From the NCBI GenBank assembly GCA_038889235.1, contig JAWAHN010000002.1:292288-356287 (forward strand): DNA of 64,000 bases, in the 5' to 3' direction. The position numbers and the translations under genes are program-made. Every line of letters begins with the position of its first letter. Within the stretch, counting starts at the first letter, position 1. The DNA is from Candidatus Jordarchaeales archaeon. GTDB taxonomy: Archaea > Asgardarchaeota > Jordiarchaeia > Jordiarchaeales > Freyrarchaeaceae. The notes beneath the pieces were generated by a model. It saw only the letters and a program-made list of their open reading frames with translations. It was not told the origin of the DNA and ran no database searches. Below are positions 36,789 through 45,218 of the stretch, piece after piece.

Positions 36789-37253
36789 TCACGTAGTTTT
36801 GCTCAAGAGGTTTGTTATCAGTTTGGCTAACTCCTCTGGGCTTAGCCCTGCCTCTCTGAGCTTCTTCACTACAGTCTCAAGCTCGCTTTCAACCTTCTGG
36901 ACTTCGGCTATTGAAACTTTTTTCTCCTCTACTGGCTTTTTCTCAGTCTCCCTGAACGACACGGTGAAGGTCTTCACGGGCTTCATTTCGTACACTTCTA
37001 CGGTAGCTGAGACAGGATTAAACTCGCCGTGCGGTCCGGTTTCGTACTCTATCGTAAGTCTTGTAGGCTTGTCACTCACGCCTTCGGCGTTCATTCTCTC
37101 AACAAGCTTCGAAGCCATCTCGGTCCAAGCTTTTACGTTCCTAGCCTTAATGTCCTCTGAGGCATTCTTGGAAAAGACGGAGTAGAACCACCTCTTAGCC
37201 CTAAACACTGCACCTCTACCAGTTGGAGTAAGTCTAAACCTCTGGGCAGGCAT
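36789..37253 (-). CDS. Conserved-looking hypothetical protein
   Basis: A 154-residue protein I do not recognise. The N-terminal half is basic and aromatic (RFRLTPTGRGAVFRAKRWFYSVF), followed by an alpha/beta section and a Lys/Glu-rich C-terminal helix region (IAEVQKVESELETVVKKLREAGLSPEELAKLI). No membrane helix or catalytic motif is seen. A strong AT promoter (TATATATG near 37281-37288) and GGTGGG precede the ATG at 37253, so it is very likely expressed. A nucleic-acid-binding role is possible from its basic start, but unproven. Confidence 0.7.
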   Translation of the reverse strand: MPAQRFRLTPTGRGAVFRAKRWFYSVFSKNASEDIKARNVKAWTEMASKLVERMNAEGVSDKPTRLTIEYETGPHGEFNPVSATVEVYEMKPVKTFTVSFRETEKKPVEEKKVSIAEVQKVESELETVVKKLREAGLSPEELAKLITNLLSKTT

Positions 37254-37288
37254 ACTAAACCCACCCAGAATTTTTTGTCATATATATG

Positions 37289-37691
37289 TATTATATATGT
37301 ACTCCTGAAAATAACTATAAAAAATGTAAAATTAAAACTTTTTCACATAGCGAAAGCCGCAATAAGCGCGCAAATGCTCTAATCAAGTATCGAACAAAAT
37401 GTCTGGAAATAAAAGCTCTTCAAGTAGTTACAAGGATCTGCTTAAAGTAATACCTTGCTAGATGAGGGCATAACTCGTATCGAGAGTTTGGGTTTGCGTC
37501 ATGAAAAGGAGAAATGTGAAGAGGGTAGTCAAAGTTGGGTGCTAACCTCCAAATGATTTCCTTTTTGGAATTCGTTCACACTTGAGACGGAACATCTTTA
37601 GAAGCTTTATGACTCGTATTGAAGGGTGCTTGGACCGAGCTAGGTTGGTTGTATGTCCCGGCTTCTACCGTCCTGGGGAACCATTTGTTTT
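37289..37691. other. 400-base region without a supported gene
   Basis: After the promoter of the preceding gene I see only AT-rich noncoding sequence. A plus-strand frame at 37582-37767 overlaps the next gene and has no ribosome site. Confidence 0.4.
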
Positions 37692-37946
37692 TCACATCTT
37701 CTTTTTTAATAAGTTCTTTTCGATTAAGTCTAAAACTAAGTTTTCAAGTTTGACATACTCGTCGTAGAAGAGCCGGCTTCTGAGCGAGCCTAGAAGAATT
37801 CCTATTTCGAGGGCTTCGATGACACCGCAATCTGTTCCCCCTTCCTCTATACAGTGCATTTTTTCAGCTAGACTTTTCAAGATGAGGGCATCCTCGTAGC
37901 AGATTCCACGCTCGATTACTTCTTTTATCAAGTCCTTCAAATTCAT
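37692..37946 (-). CDS. Small helical protein of unknown function
   Basis: An 84-residue, apparently all-helical, acidic protein with four cysteine-containing positions (C16, C32, C40 among them). I do not recognise it. CCGGGG lies about eight bases before the ATG. It stands alone on the minus strand, divergent from the glycosyltransferase gene. Confidence 0.5.
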   Translation of the reverse strand: MNLKDLIKEVIERGICYEDALILKSLAEKMHCIEEGGTDCGVIEALEIGILLGSLRSRLFYDEYVKLENLVLDLIEKNLLKKKM

Positions 37947-38266
37947 GTTAAATCCCCGGAGGTTCTCAGTTTATTATAGCAGAACACCTCTCAGCTATTT
38001 AGGCTTCTCATGAAACCAAAGGGCAGGGTCTTTTAAACTTTTTCGTAAAATCATCCATGCAAATTGAAAGTTTTTAAATCACTTTGTTTAATTCACTTGT
38101 TTCAAACATGTTAATTGAAAATAATTTAACGAGAAATGGCGCCTTAAACCTATATTCCCAGAGCCTCCAAAAACCCCTTCTTTTTTCTCGTTTGTTTTCC
38201 CAAACATTTTTGTGAAGTTCTTTTTCGTATCTTGTTTCTCGGTGTGCTTGAAGGAGGTGCCTTTCT
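37947..38266. other. 320-base divergent intergenic region
   Basis: AT-rich. Contains a possible TATA (TTTTTAAAT near 38070) and the GGAGGTG of the glycosyltransferase start. Nothing else seen. Confidence 0.4.
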
Positions 38267-39250
38267 TTGGAAGTTTTGTTTGTTTGCTCCTCCAAGGTGA
38301 ATGAAAGGTTCCCGCAAAGGGACTTTCATGTATGCCGCGAGCTTAGAAAGCTAGGATGTAAGGTTAGGATCGTTAACGCTTATAACCCTTTAATAGGCGC
38401 GCTTGGCGTGCTAAAAAACAGGAAAGTTAAGTGCAAGATTTTTTGCGGCTTCAGAGCGGGGTTCATAGCCCTCCTTCTAAAGCCCCTTATAAAAGAGTAC
38501 TTGTATGATCTTGTAGAGTGGAAGGCTGATTTGTGTAGAGATAACTGGAAGGGAGTGAAAAGGTTACTTGTTCCCTTGGTCGAGTTCGTTGACAAGATGA
38601 TTATTAGGTGTGCTAGAATAGTTTTTAACGCCGACAGAAACTTCATTCACCCCTTTCTACGCGGTCTAAGCGAGAAGGTTGTTTTTGCTGAAAACGGGTA
38701 CAACGACGAACTTTTCGACCCCAGCAAGTACGACAGGCTTTCAATTAGGGAGAAACATGGTGTTAATTTTCCATTAGCAATCTATGTTGGCAAGCTTACC
38801 GACATGTATGTGAAGTATCTTGTCCCAGTGATTAAGGCTATGGACATTGTGCGCAAGCACCTTCCAAGCGCGGAGTTCTGGATAATCGGGGACGGACCTG
38901 CTAGAGCCTTTTTAGAGGAGGCCGCTAGGGGTGTTAGCGGTGTCCGCATGCTAGGATACGTGCCTTACGAGCGCGTACCCGAGTTTGTTGCGATGGCCGA
39001 CGTCGGGGTGAACGCCTATAAAACAACGAGTCTAAAGCTTAGAGAGTGGGTTGCAATGGGTCTTCCGACTATCGCTCCGCCGGAGGTTAAGTTTCCAGGT
39101 GTTACAAACTGTGAATGGACGGAGGAAAAAATCGCCCATAACATTGTGAAGCTTTCAAAAGAGGGGACACGTGTTAAAGTCAAATTGAACACGTGGAAAG
39201 ACGTTGCATGGATCATGTTGTCCGTGTGCAAGAGGCTATACGGAGATTAA
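38267..39250 (+). CDS. GT4-family glycosyltransferase
   Basis: A 327-residue GT-B enzyme. The C-terminal domain has the donor-binding GKLTDMYVKYLVPVIKAM, IIGDGPARAFLEEAA, LGYVPYERVPEFVAMADVGVNAYK and LREWVAMGLPTIAPPEV, typical of GT4. The acceptor and sugar are unknown. TTG at 38267 has GGAGGTG seven bases upstream. It ends convergently with the HAD gene and neighbours glycan genes, so it probably acts on lipid-linked or surface glycan. Confidence 0.85.
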   Translation: MEVLFVCSSKVNERFPQRDFHVCRELRKLGCKVRIVNAYNPLIGALGVLKNRKVKCKIFCGFRAGFIALLLKPLIKEYLYDLVEWKADLCRDNWKGVKRLLVPLVEFVDKMIIRCARIVFNADRNFIHPFLRGLSEKVVFAENGYNDELFDPSKYDRLSIREKHGVNFPLAIYVGKLTDMYVKYLVPVIKAMDIVRKHLPSAEFWIIGDGPARAFLEEAARGVSGVRMLGYVPYERVPEFVAMADVGVNAYKTTSLKLREWVAMGLPTIAPPEVKFPGVTNCEWTEEKIAHNIVKLSKEGTRVKVKLNTWKDVAWIMLSVCKRLYGD

Positions 39251-39856
39251 AGCGGCTACCTCTTCGAGTCTCCTGACCCGTGGCCCCTCATATCCTTTTA
39301 TCTTGTCCCCTAAGGCAATGAACTTGACACCAGCAGCAAAAGCTGCAGCAAGGTCATACGGGTGATCACCAACGTAAACAGCTTCTTCAACTTTAACTCC
39401 TAGAAGCATTAAAGCGTGGATTATCGGTTCGGGGTTTGGCTTTGTTTTAAGTGTATCCTCTCTTCCGATAGCTACATCGACATATCTTAATAGGCCGGCC
39501 TTTTCGAGCGACGCAATTACGCACTTTTTAGAGTTGCGGGAGACCACTCCTATCTTTAAGCCCATCTTCTTCAACTTCTCCAACAGCTGAAGGGTATCAT
39601 GCTCCACTATAGGCTTCTCAGCGGCCTCCAGCTCGTACAACTCTACTAACTCGTAGCACATTCTCCTGAACTCTTCACCTAGCCTGCGTGAGGCCTCTTC
39701 TATCCCCTCTATTATTTGGCGAAAGTCGCACTCTACTCCCAGCCTAGACGCATACTCCCTCAGTTTCTTCCTTAACTCATCGTAGTTTATCGGGAGCTTA
39801 AGCAATGTTTCGTCCAAGTCGAAAAGAACCGCTTTTAAACCACTTTGGCCCTCCAC
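39236..39856 (-). CDS. HAD-family phosphatase
   Basis: A 206-residue HAD hydrolase. Motif I is LFDLDETLL (residues 11-19), motif II is GVVSRNSKK, the motif III lysine is in LKTKPNPEP, and motif IV is VGDHPYDLAAA. The cap is helical, as in phosphoglycolate/sugar-phosphate phosphatases. Substrate unknown; neighbours suggest a sugar-phosphate. GTG at 39856 lies within the end of the ATP-grasp gene (22-base overlap), so the two are coupled. Confidence 0.88.
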   Translation of the reverse strand: MEGQSGLKAVLFDLDETLLKLPINYDELRKKLREYASRLGVECDFRQIIEGIEEASRRLGEEFRRMCYELVELYELEAAEKPIVEHDTLQLLEKLKKMGLKIGVVSRNSKKCVIASLEKAGLLRYVDVAIGREDTLKTKPNPEPIIHALMLLGVKVEEAVYVGDHPYDLAAAFAAGVKFIALGDKIKGYEGPRVRRLEEVAALISV

Positions 39857-40881
39857 TCTCCTTCCCTCACGAGTATAGGACCAGAATCCATATGTCTAAT
39901 CCAGTATAACCCTGAAGGAAGTGCATTATATTTCTTCAGCTTCGGTATCTCTTCATCATAAGCAAGCTTGACGTATATGTATGGCATGTTAAGGCCGGCT
40001 TGTGAGAAGAAAAGACTCGTGGTGAAAAACCTTCCAGCGTTTATCTCTGTTGGACACGGAACTCCATCCTTGTTCTCCTTGAGGTCAACGCAGAAAATGC
40101 CGTTGGGCTTGTCGTCGACAGCCAATATGCACTCTGTCGCTATCCTATTTACATCTTCCCTATCTATAGTTACCGCGACGCTCGGCGTTCCTGTAACTCC
40201 TGAGGGAGCAAGGGACGGGTAAATGTATTCCAGTCTCTCCCTCGCTTGGGATACCACAAGTTCACCATCCTTCCAAACACTGTGAAATGCTATGTTCCTC
40301 CCAGGTAGGTATTCTTGGGCGATAAACTCCCACTTCTCCCCCCTGCTACGCCAATACCTTATCCACGCCTGCGCCATTTCAAGGTTGTAACAGGGCGTTG
40401 ACCCTCTGCCACCAGCCCCTGACGTAGCCCTAAGCCAGAAAGGAAAGCCCAGCACTCTGGCCGCCTCCTTCAATGAATCTTCATCCTCGACTGGTACCGT
40501 TTTTGCTACAGGTATCCCCTCTCTCTCCCAGATTTCAGCTGTCGCCTTCTTGTCCTGGCATATCCTAACAGTCTCTTTCCTAGGAAGGAACGTTTTCGCC
40601 CTCAACTTCTCTCTATTCTCCGATAGCACCCTCACCTCAACGTCCGGCTGAGGGTGGACAAATTCAACTTCCTCCCTCTCTATTATCTTGTTTAGTTTGT
40701 CTATGTATTCTGGGTGATTGCAGGGGGGTACAAGGTATCTTGCGTCACAGTCAGGTAACTCCAAGTGATACCTGTTCGCGTCAGAACCAACTATGAAAAA
40801 CTTCTCTGGGGCAAGTCTCAAGCTCTTAATGAAGTTTACCCCCGCAGGGCCTCCTGCTCCCGTCACAAGTATTCGTTTCAA
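39835..40881 (-). CDS. ATP-grasp ligase of carbamoyl-phosphate-synthase type
   Basis: A 348-residue protein with a Rossmann-like start (ILVTGAGGPAGVNFIKSL) and an ATP-grasp domain: FPFWLRATSGAGGRGS (ATP loop), FIAQEYLPGRN, and GIFCVDLKEN...TEINAGRF (metal ligands). Such enzymes join a carboxylate to an amine or thiol. Substrates are unknown; a role in modifying a nucleotide sugar or glycan is suggested by the epimerase and HAD neighbours. TTG at 40881 follows GGAGAGGG. Confidence 0.82.
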   Translation of the reverse strand: MKRILVTGAGGPAGVNFIKSLRLAPEKFFIVGSDANRYHLELPDCDARYLVPPCNHPEYIDKLNKIIEREEVEFVHPQPDVEVRVLSENREKLRAKTFLPRKETVRICQDKKATAEIWEREGIPVAKTVPVEDEDSLKEAARVLGFPFWLRATSGAGGRGSTPCYNLEMAQAWIRYWRSRGEKWEFIAQEYLPGRNIAFHSVWKDGELVVSQARERLEYIYPSLAPSGVTGTPSVAVTIDREDVNRIATECILAVDDKPNGIFCVDLKENKDGVPCPTEINAGRFFTTSLFFSQAGLNMPYIYVKLAYDEEIPKLKKYNALPSGLYWIRHMDSGPILVREGEWRAKVV

Positions 40882-40882
40882 C

Positions 40883-41881
40883 TCAAACCCTCTCCTTAAC
40901 GTTCCATCTTTCTGGGTTAGCCTTCACCCACTCTATCTCGCGCTCCACACCCTCTCTTAGACTCGTCTTAGGTTTCCATCCCGTTTCCCTTGCCACCTTC
41001 GAAATGTCCAATTGAAGGTTTCTCAGCTCTTTAGGTATCCTCCACCTCCCCGTGATGGATGAATACCCTCCTTCTGGAGGATCTTCATATATTGGTTCTA
41101 AAGAGTTTCCTGACAATTCTATGACGAGCTTCGCGAGATCCCTTATAGACGTGGCTATGCCGCTCCCAACATTGTAAGCTTCGAAATCGCCTCCGTAATC
41201 GTCCTCTAAAAGAATGTTATGAAGCTCAGCAACATCTCTAACATATACGAAATCCCTCGTCTGTCTCCCGTCGCCAAATATAACGGGTGGCTTATTTTCT
41301 AACACGGCGCGTTTTATGAACATAGTTAACACCCTACCAAACCACTCCCTTTCACCGTAAACTATCCCGTATCTGAGAGCGCAGGTTTTAATGCCGTAAA
41401 ATTGCGAGTACTGTAAGCAGTAAAGCTCACCTGCATACTTGCTGACACCATACGGCCAAGATGGTCTCTTGGGGTGTTCCTCGTCCTGAGGAAGCTTCAC
41501 CGCCTCTCCATATATAGCAGCCGAAGAAGCATAAATCACCTTTCTAACCTTCTTTCTCACAGCGGCTTCCAAAACATTTATCGTTCCCTCAATGTTGATT
41601 CTTGCATCCGAAATGGGATCCTTTATTGCAGAACCTATTTCAAGCTGAGCTGCGTGATGGGAAATGGCGTCACACCCTTCAACAACATTCATCAGTTTAG
41701 GGAAATCTAAGACGTCACCCTTCACTATTTTTATGTCCATGGATAGGTCCTTTATGTTCTCCATGCTGCCAGTTGAGAAGTTGTCGTAAATTATGACTTT
41801 GTGGCCCTTGCGTGCAAGTTGTTCTGCTATGTGGCTTCCTATGAAGCCGGCGCCTCCAGTCACCAGCACCTTCATTCTCAT
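40883..41881 (-). CDS. NAD-dependent nucleotide-sugar epimerase/dehydratase
   Basis: An extended SDR of 332 residues. GGAGFIGSH (Rossmann), the catalytic YGVSKYAGE (YxxxK), and a Ser in YASSAAIYGE are visible. It resembles UDP-glucose 4-epimerases. The product would feed N-glycan or S-layer sugar synthesis. The ATG at 41881 follows GGGGTG and abuts the stop of the GlcNAc-1-P transferase gene. Confidence 0.88.
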   Translation of the reverse strand: MRMKVLVTGGAGFIGSHIAEQLARKGHKVIIYDNFSTGSMENIKDLSMDIKIVKGDVLDFPKLMNVVEGCDAISHHAAQLEIGSAIKDPISDARINIEGTINVLEAAVRKKVRKVIYASSAAIYGEAVKLPQDEEHPKRPSWPYGVSKYAGELYCLQYSQFYGIKTCALRYGIVYGEREWFGRVLTMFIKRAVLENKPPVIFGDGRQTRDFVYVRDVAELHNILLEDDYGGDFEAYNVGSGIATSIRDLAKLVIELSGNSLEPIYEDPPEGGYSSITGRWRIPKELRNLQLDISKVARETGWKPKTSLREGVEREIEWVKANPERWNVKERV

Positions 41882-42889
41882 TCACACCCCGTAGAGTCGC
41901 AGGAACGCCAAAGTCGCTATTGATGCGATGCACAACTCGAACAGTATGATCCCAACCGTGACATCCTTTTCGTACACTTTACCTTTAAGTTTCTTTAATA
42001 TGACTATGAAGAGGTGAGCTACATCGCATATTTTGTAGTATGGCTTATCTAGTGTTCCGTCCTCGTTGACTTTTCCGAAAGCCTCTATTTTCATTCTCCC
42101 TCTAGACCCAAATATGAAGTCCATGTAGTATGGGATGAAAAGTATGAGGGCTAGTTTCTCCATGTTGCCGAGTATGGCCATGCACGCCATTATGGCTCCA
42201 ATCATGTAAGTGAACGTGTTTCCCGGAAAAACCTTCGCAGGGTACCAGTTGAAGTAGAGGAACGCGAGGAGAGCGGCGATCGTCGTCACTCCTATCATGG
42301 CCACCCAGCTTTCCCCCATAGCGTAAGCATACAGGCTCATTGCTGAAAGTATTACCACGCCCATGCCCGCCTCTAACCCGTTATAGCCTGCAAGCATGTT
42401 AAAACCATTAGATGCTCCAACAATCCCTATCGGAACAATTATCAGCGAGTAAAGCAACCCAAGGTCTATAGTCCCCACAAATGGAATTGATATCACCGGA
42501 TTTCCTGCCCCAGCGACCATCATAGGAATAGCTGCTGGTATAGTTAGCAGAGGCTTATGCCACTGTTTGAGCCCAATCTTCCATCCGAGAGCATCGTCAA
42601 TCATGCCGACTATGGTCGTCATGAGAATGGTAGATAAGGCAGCGAAAATAAAGAGGTTAAGCGCCCTCTGGTTCAAAACGAATGAGTTAAGGGCTATGTA
42701 GAACATTAATCCGGAAGCTATGCCTGCAAAGACCGGCACACCCCCCATTTCTGCTACTTCAGGTCTACCTACCTTGTTCATATCCTTACCCACGATGCCC
42801 GCGCGGTGGGCAAGCGGAATCCACCTCTTCGTTAGGAAGAACGAAACAACAAACGATAAAACTGGTGAAACTAGCAACAACGGCTCCAT
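41882..42889 (-). CDS. UDP-GlcNAc--dolichyl-phosphate GlcNAc-1-P transferase-like (MraY/AglH family)
   Basis: A polytopic membrane enzyme of 335 residues (about ten membrane helices). Motifs of the GPT/MraY family: GRPEVAEMGGVPVFAG near the N-terminus, MIDDALGWKIGLKQWHKP (Asp-Asp, Mg site), NGFNMLAGYNGLEAGMG and KVFPGNTFTYMIGA. In archaea it attaches the first sugar phosphate to dolichol in N-glycosylation. The ATG at 42889 follows GGGAG. First gene of the minus-strand glycan operon. Confidence 0.9.
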   Translation of the reverse strand: MEPLLLVSPVLSFVVSFFLTKRWIPLAHRAGIVGKDMNKVGRPEVAEMGGVPVFAGIASGLMFYIALNSFVLNQRALNLFIFAALSTILMTTIVGMIDDALGWKIGLKQWHKPLLTIPAAIPMMVAGAGNPVISIPFVGTIDLGLLYSLIIVPIGIVGASNGFNMLAGYNGLEAGMGVVILSAMSLYAYAMGESWVAMIGVTTIAALLAFLYFNWYPAKVFPGNTFTYMIGAIMACMAILGNMEKLALILFIPYYMDFIFGSRGRMKIEAFGKVNEDGTLDKPYYKICDVAHLFIVILKKLKGKVYEKDVTVGIILFELCIASIATLAFLRLYGV

Positions 42890-42967
42890 GAGTGCTCCCT
42901 CTCACAAGACCCCTCATATGACACTACACTTTTTAGCTCTTTCCTTCTTTCCCTCGCCGGGGAACTA

Positions 42968-42992
42968 TCAGCTCCAAAGGTTTTGGAGCTGA
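42968..42992. repeat. Perfect 11-bp inverted repeat (hairpin or operator)
   Basis: TCAGCTCCAAA (42968-42978) and TTTGGAGCTGA (42982-42992) are exact reverse complements around a three-base centre (GGT). It lies in the 215-base divergent region between the GlcNAc-1-P transferase gene and the wHTH regulator gene. It may be an operator for that regulator or form an RNA hairpin in the leader of the transferase gene. Confidence 0.6.
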
Positions 42993-43104
42993 CGCCCTCA
43001 CCGGAACCAGGTAGTTTCAGCCTGAAGCTCTCTGGTTTTCCCATGTTTTACTGTATGAAACCTTAAAATTTTTTTATATTTAGAAATTTGTACTTAATAA
43101 TGGA

Positions 43105-43743
43105 ATGGGTGGGGATGAATTGTTCAGGGAATATTTTAGGGATGCCTTATCTTCTAGGACTGTTCGTCCAAGTTTTTGTGAAGGTGACGTTCTGGGAGCA
43201 CTTCTTCTGCTTGCTGAGGGACCCACTGGGCGTTATGCACTAAAGGATTTTTTAGGGCTAGGCGACGCTGCGGCTAGAACCTTGCTTCGCAGACTCCACC
43301 GCTTAGGCCTAGTTAAGCCCGCTGGGAGGAAGGGCCACATACTGACTGAGAGAGGTCGTTCGATTGCTGAATCTCTCAAACGTTACTTGGCGGAGTTTAA
43401 GGAGCTTCCAAGGAGCTTTCTCAGCATAGACAAGTGCGACTACGGGTTCAGGCTTAGGGGACTCTCGCATATAATCTCTAACGGGGTTAAAGAGAGGGAT
43501 CTCGCTGTTAGCAGTGGAGGCAAGGGCGCCACGACGATTATAGTCAAAGATGGGAGGTTCATAGTGCCATCAGTTATGGAGCTCACAGGCAAGGAGGAAG
43601 ATTTCTTGAGGCGCTTTTTCGACCCAGAAGAGGGTGACGTCATCTTGATAGTCTCAGCGAAGGATCGCTCAACAGCACTGAGGGCTGGACTCAACGTTGT
43701 TGCGGAGCTCATAATGCAAGCTGAAGTAGAAGGAATAAGATGA
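43105..43743 (+). CDS. Winged-helix regulator (DUF4443-like)
   Basis: A 212-residue archaeal protein. The N-terminal section (PSFCEGDVLGALLLLAEGPTGRYALKDFLGLGDAAARTLLRRLHRLGLVKPAGRKGHILTERG) is a winged helix with clear wing; the C-terminal domain (GKGATTIIVKDGRFIVPS) matches what I know as DUF4443. Probably a transcription factor; ligand and targets unknown. ATG at 43105, divergent from the glycan operon, with the inverted repeat at 42968-42992 upstream as a possible binding site. Confidence 0.8.
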   Translation: MGGDELFREYFRDALSSRTVRPSFCEGDVLGALLLLAEGPTGRYALKDFLGLGDAAARTLLRRLHRLGLVKPAGRKGHILTERGRSIAESLKRYLAEFKELPRSFLSIDKCDYGFRLRGLSHIISNGVKERDLAVSSGGKGATTIIVKDGRFIVPSVMELTGKEEDFLRRFFDPEEGDVILIVSAKDRSTALRAGLNVVAELIMQAEVEGIR

Positions 43744-43796
43744 AAAAGGATTCATAGGGCGTGCTCGTGAAAACACATAAAATAAAGAAGTAGTAC

Positions 43797-44228
43797 TTAT
43801 ATGTAGAGACTGCTGCAGTCCGATTGGTTTCTCTTGCTCCAAGCGCTTTGCCACTTTTTGAAGAAGCTTGCAGTCTCCTCTATTATGTCGCATATCTCCT
43901 CCGCGCCACTTGCTAGTACCTCCTGCAAGTTCCGCTTAATTTCTTCCTCCTCTTTCTCCCTTAACTTCTCCGTTACAGCCTCCCTGAAGAGCTGGACGGC
44001 CTTAGCGTCCTTTATCAAGTTAAGCAAGTATTTATTTATGAGCTCGTCGAACTTGTCGTCAGCGCTCACAGTTTGTATTGATTCGAGGAGAGCGAGAAAA
44101 GCCACGTCAAACTCGTCTATGTCCAGTTCAAGGTTAGCGTTCTCGAGCTCCTCGATCAACTCTTCATAGCTGGAAAAGTAGATCCAGAAGAGGTTTCGCA
44201 GCTCATTAATAAGGGGATCTGTTGCCAT
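43797..44228 (-). CDS. Helical protein of unknown function
   Basis: I do not recognise this mostly alpha-helical, acidic protein of 143 residues. It ends in CSSLYI. The frame opens at 44276, but a TATA-like TTTTTAAATG lies there, and GAGGTGG precedes the ATG at 44228, which is therefore the better start. No motif indicates function. It is between the wHTH gene (convergent) and the MaoC gene. Confidence 0.6.
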   Translation of the reverse strand: MATDPLINELRNLFWIYFSSYEELIEELENANLELDIDEFDVAFLALLESIQTVSADDKFDELINKYLLNLIKDAKAVQLFREAVTEKLREKEEEEIKRNLQEVLASGAEEICDIIEETASFFKKWQSAWSKRNQSDCSSLYI

Positions 44229-44325
44229 GTACGAAAGCCACCTCACACTTCTACTTCCTACTAAGTCTAAAAGCATTTAAAAAGGTAACACGTAAAGCTT
44301 ATATTACACTTTGACCCGGTGCGCG

Positions 44326-45162
44326 TCATCTGAGTTCAACTAACCCATTCGATAGGACAACGTCCCCACGCTGGTTTTTCGCCTGTAAAATGTACTTTTT
44401 ACCTTCGCCGTCAACCTTCCACCCTTCTAATATTACCGTATCACCTGGGAACACTACGTTCGAAAAGCGGAACTCGAGGGATTTAACCCTGACCGGATCG
44501 TTGCCGCAAAGCTTACGCACAATGGATCTACAAGCGAAGCCGAAGGTGCAGAGCCCGTGAAGTATTGGCTTCTCGAACCCAGCTAGTCTGGCGAAGTCCG
44601 GGTCTATGTGAAGGGGGTTTAGGTCGCCTGAAAGCCTGTAAATCACATTTTGATCCTTCCACGTCGCAAGCTGGTCTACGAAGTCTGGCTCCCTTTGCGG
44701 CGGCTCGTTAACACTCTTCGGCCCACGTTCCCCCCCAAACCCTCCAGCCCCACGAATAAGGAAGCCGGCTGTGTTGTCGCACACACGCCTTCCGTCTTCA
44801 GTCCTAGTTTCAGCTTCGACAACCATCAGTGCGTGCTTCCCCTTGTCGTATATGTTTGCTATTTTCGCTGTGGTGAAAAGCTTCCCCTCCCTCGGTATCT
44901 CACCGTAAAGGACTATCTTGTGTTCGCCATGCACTAGGCGGGTGAAATCCACTTTGGCTTCGAAGAGGCTCCAGGCGAGAGCTGGCTGAGCGATTATTGT
45001 TGCGAATGACGGGTAAACCTTCAACCTTTTCTCGTAGACAAAATCCAGGTCATCGTTGCCTGCCCCTATTCCAACAGCGTAGAGCACCACATCCTTCCAA
45101 GTGTAAGAGTACATGAGAGGCTGCGAGACTTTACCAACAGCGCTTAAATCGACCCCCGGCAA
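44326..45162 (-). CDS. MaoC-like (R)-enoyl-CoA hydratase
   Basis: A 278-residue double hot-dog protein. The C-terminal half has the hydratase-2 motif YRLSGDLNPLHIDPDFARLAGFEKPILHGLCTFGFA, with catalytic-type Asp/His; the N-terminal half is a second hot-dog domain without it, as in peroxisomal type-2 hydratases. Likely hydrates enoyl-CoA in fatty-acid-type metabolism. It fits with the acyl-CoA dehydrogenase/Etf operon 1.5 kb upstream on the same strand. Confidence 0.88.
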   Translation of the reverse strand: MPGVDLSAVGKVSQPLMYSYTWKDVVLYAVGIGAGNDDLDFVYEKRLKVYPSFATIIAQPALAWSLFEAKVDFTRLVHGEHKIVLYGEIPREGKLFTTAKIANIYDKGKHALMVVEAETRTEDGRRVCDNTAGFLIRGAGGFGGERGPKSVNEPPQREPDFVDQLATWKDQNVIYRLSGDLNPLHIDPDFARLAGFEKPILHGLCTFGFACRSIVRKLCGNDPVRVKSLEFRFSNVVFPGDTVILEGWKVDGEGKKYILQAKNQRGDVVLSNGLVELR

Positions 45163-45218
45163 CGAAAATCCCTCCGAGCGAAGTAATAAGTGATAATACC
45201 TCCTAAAAAGTTTCTCGT

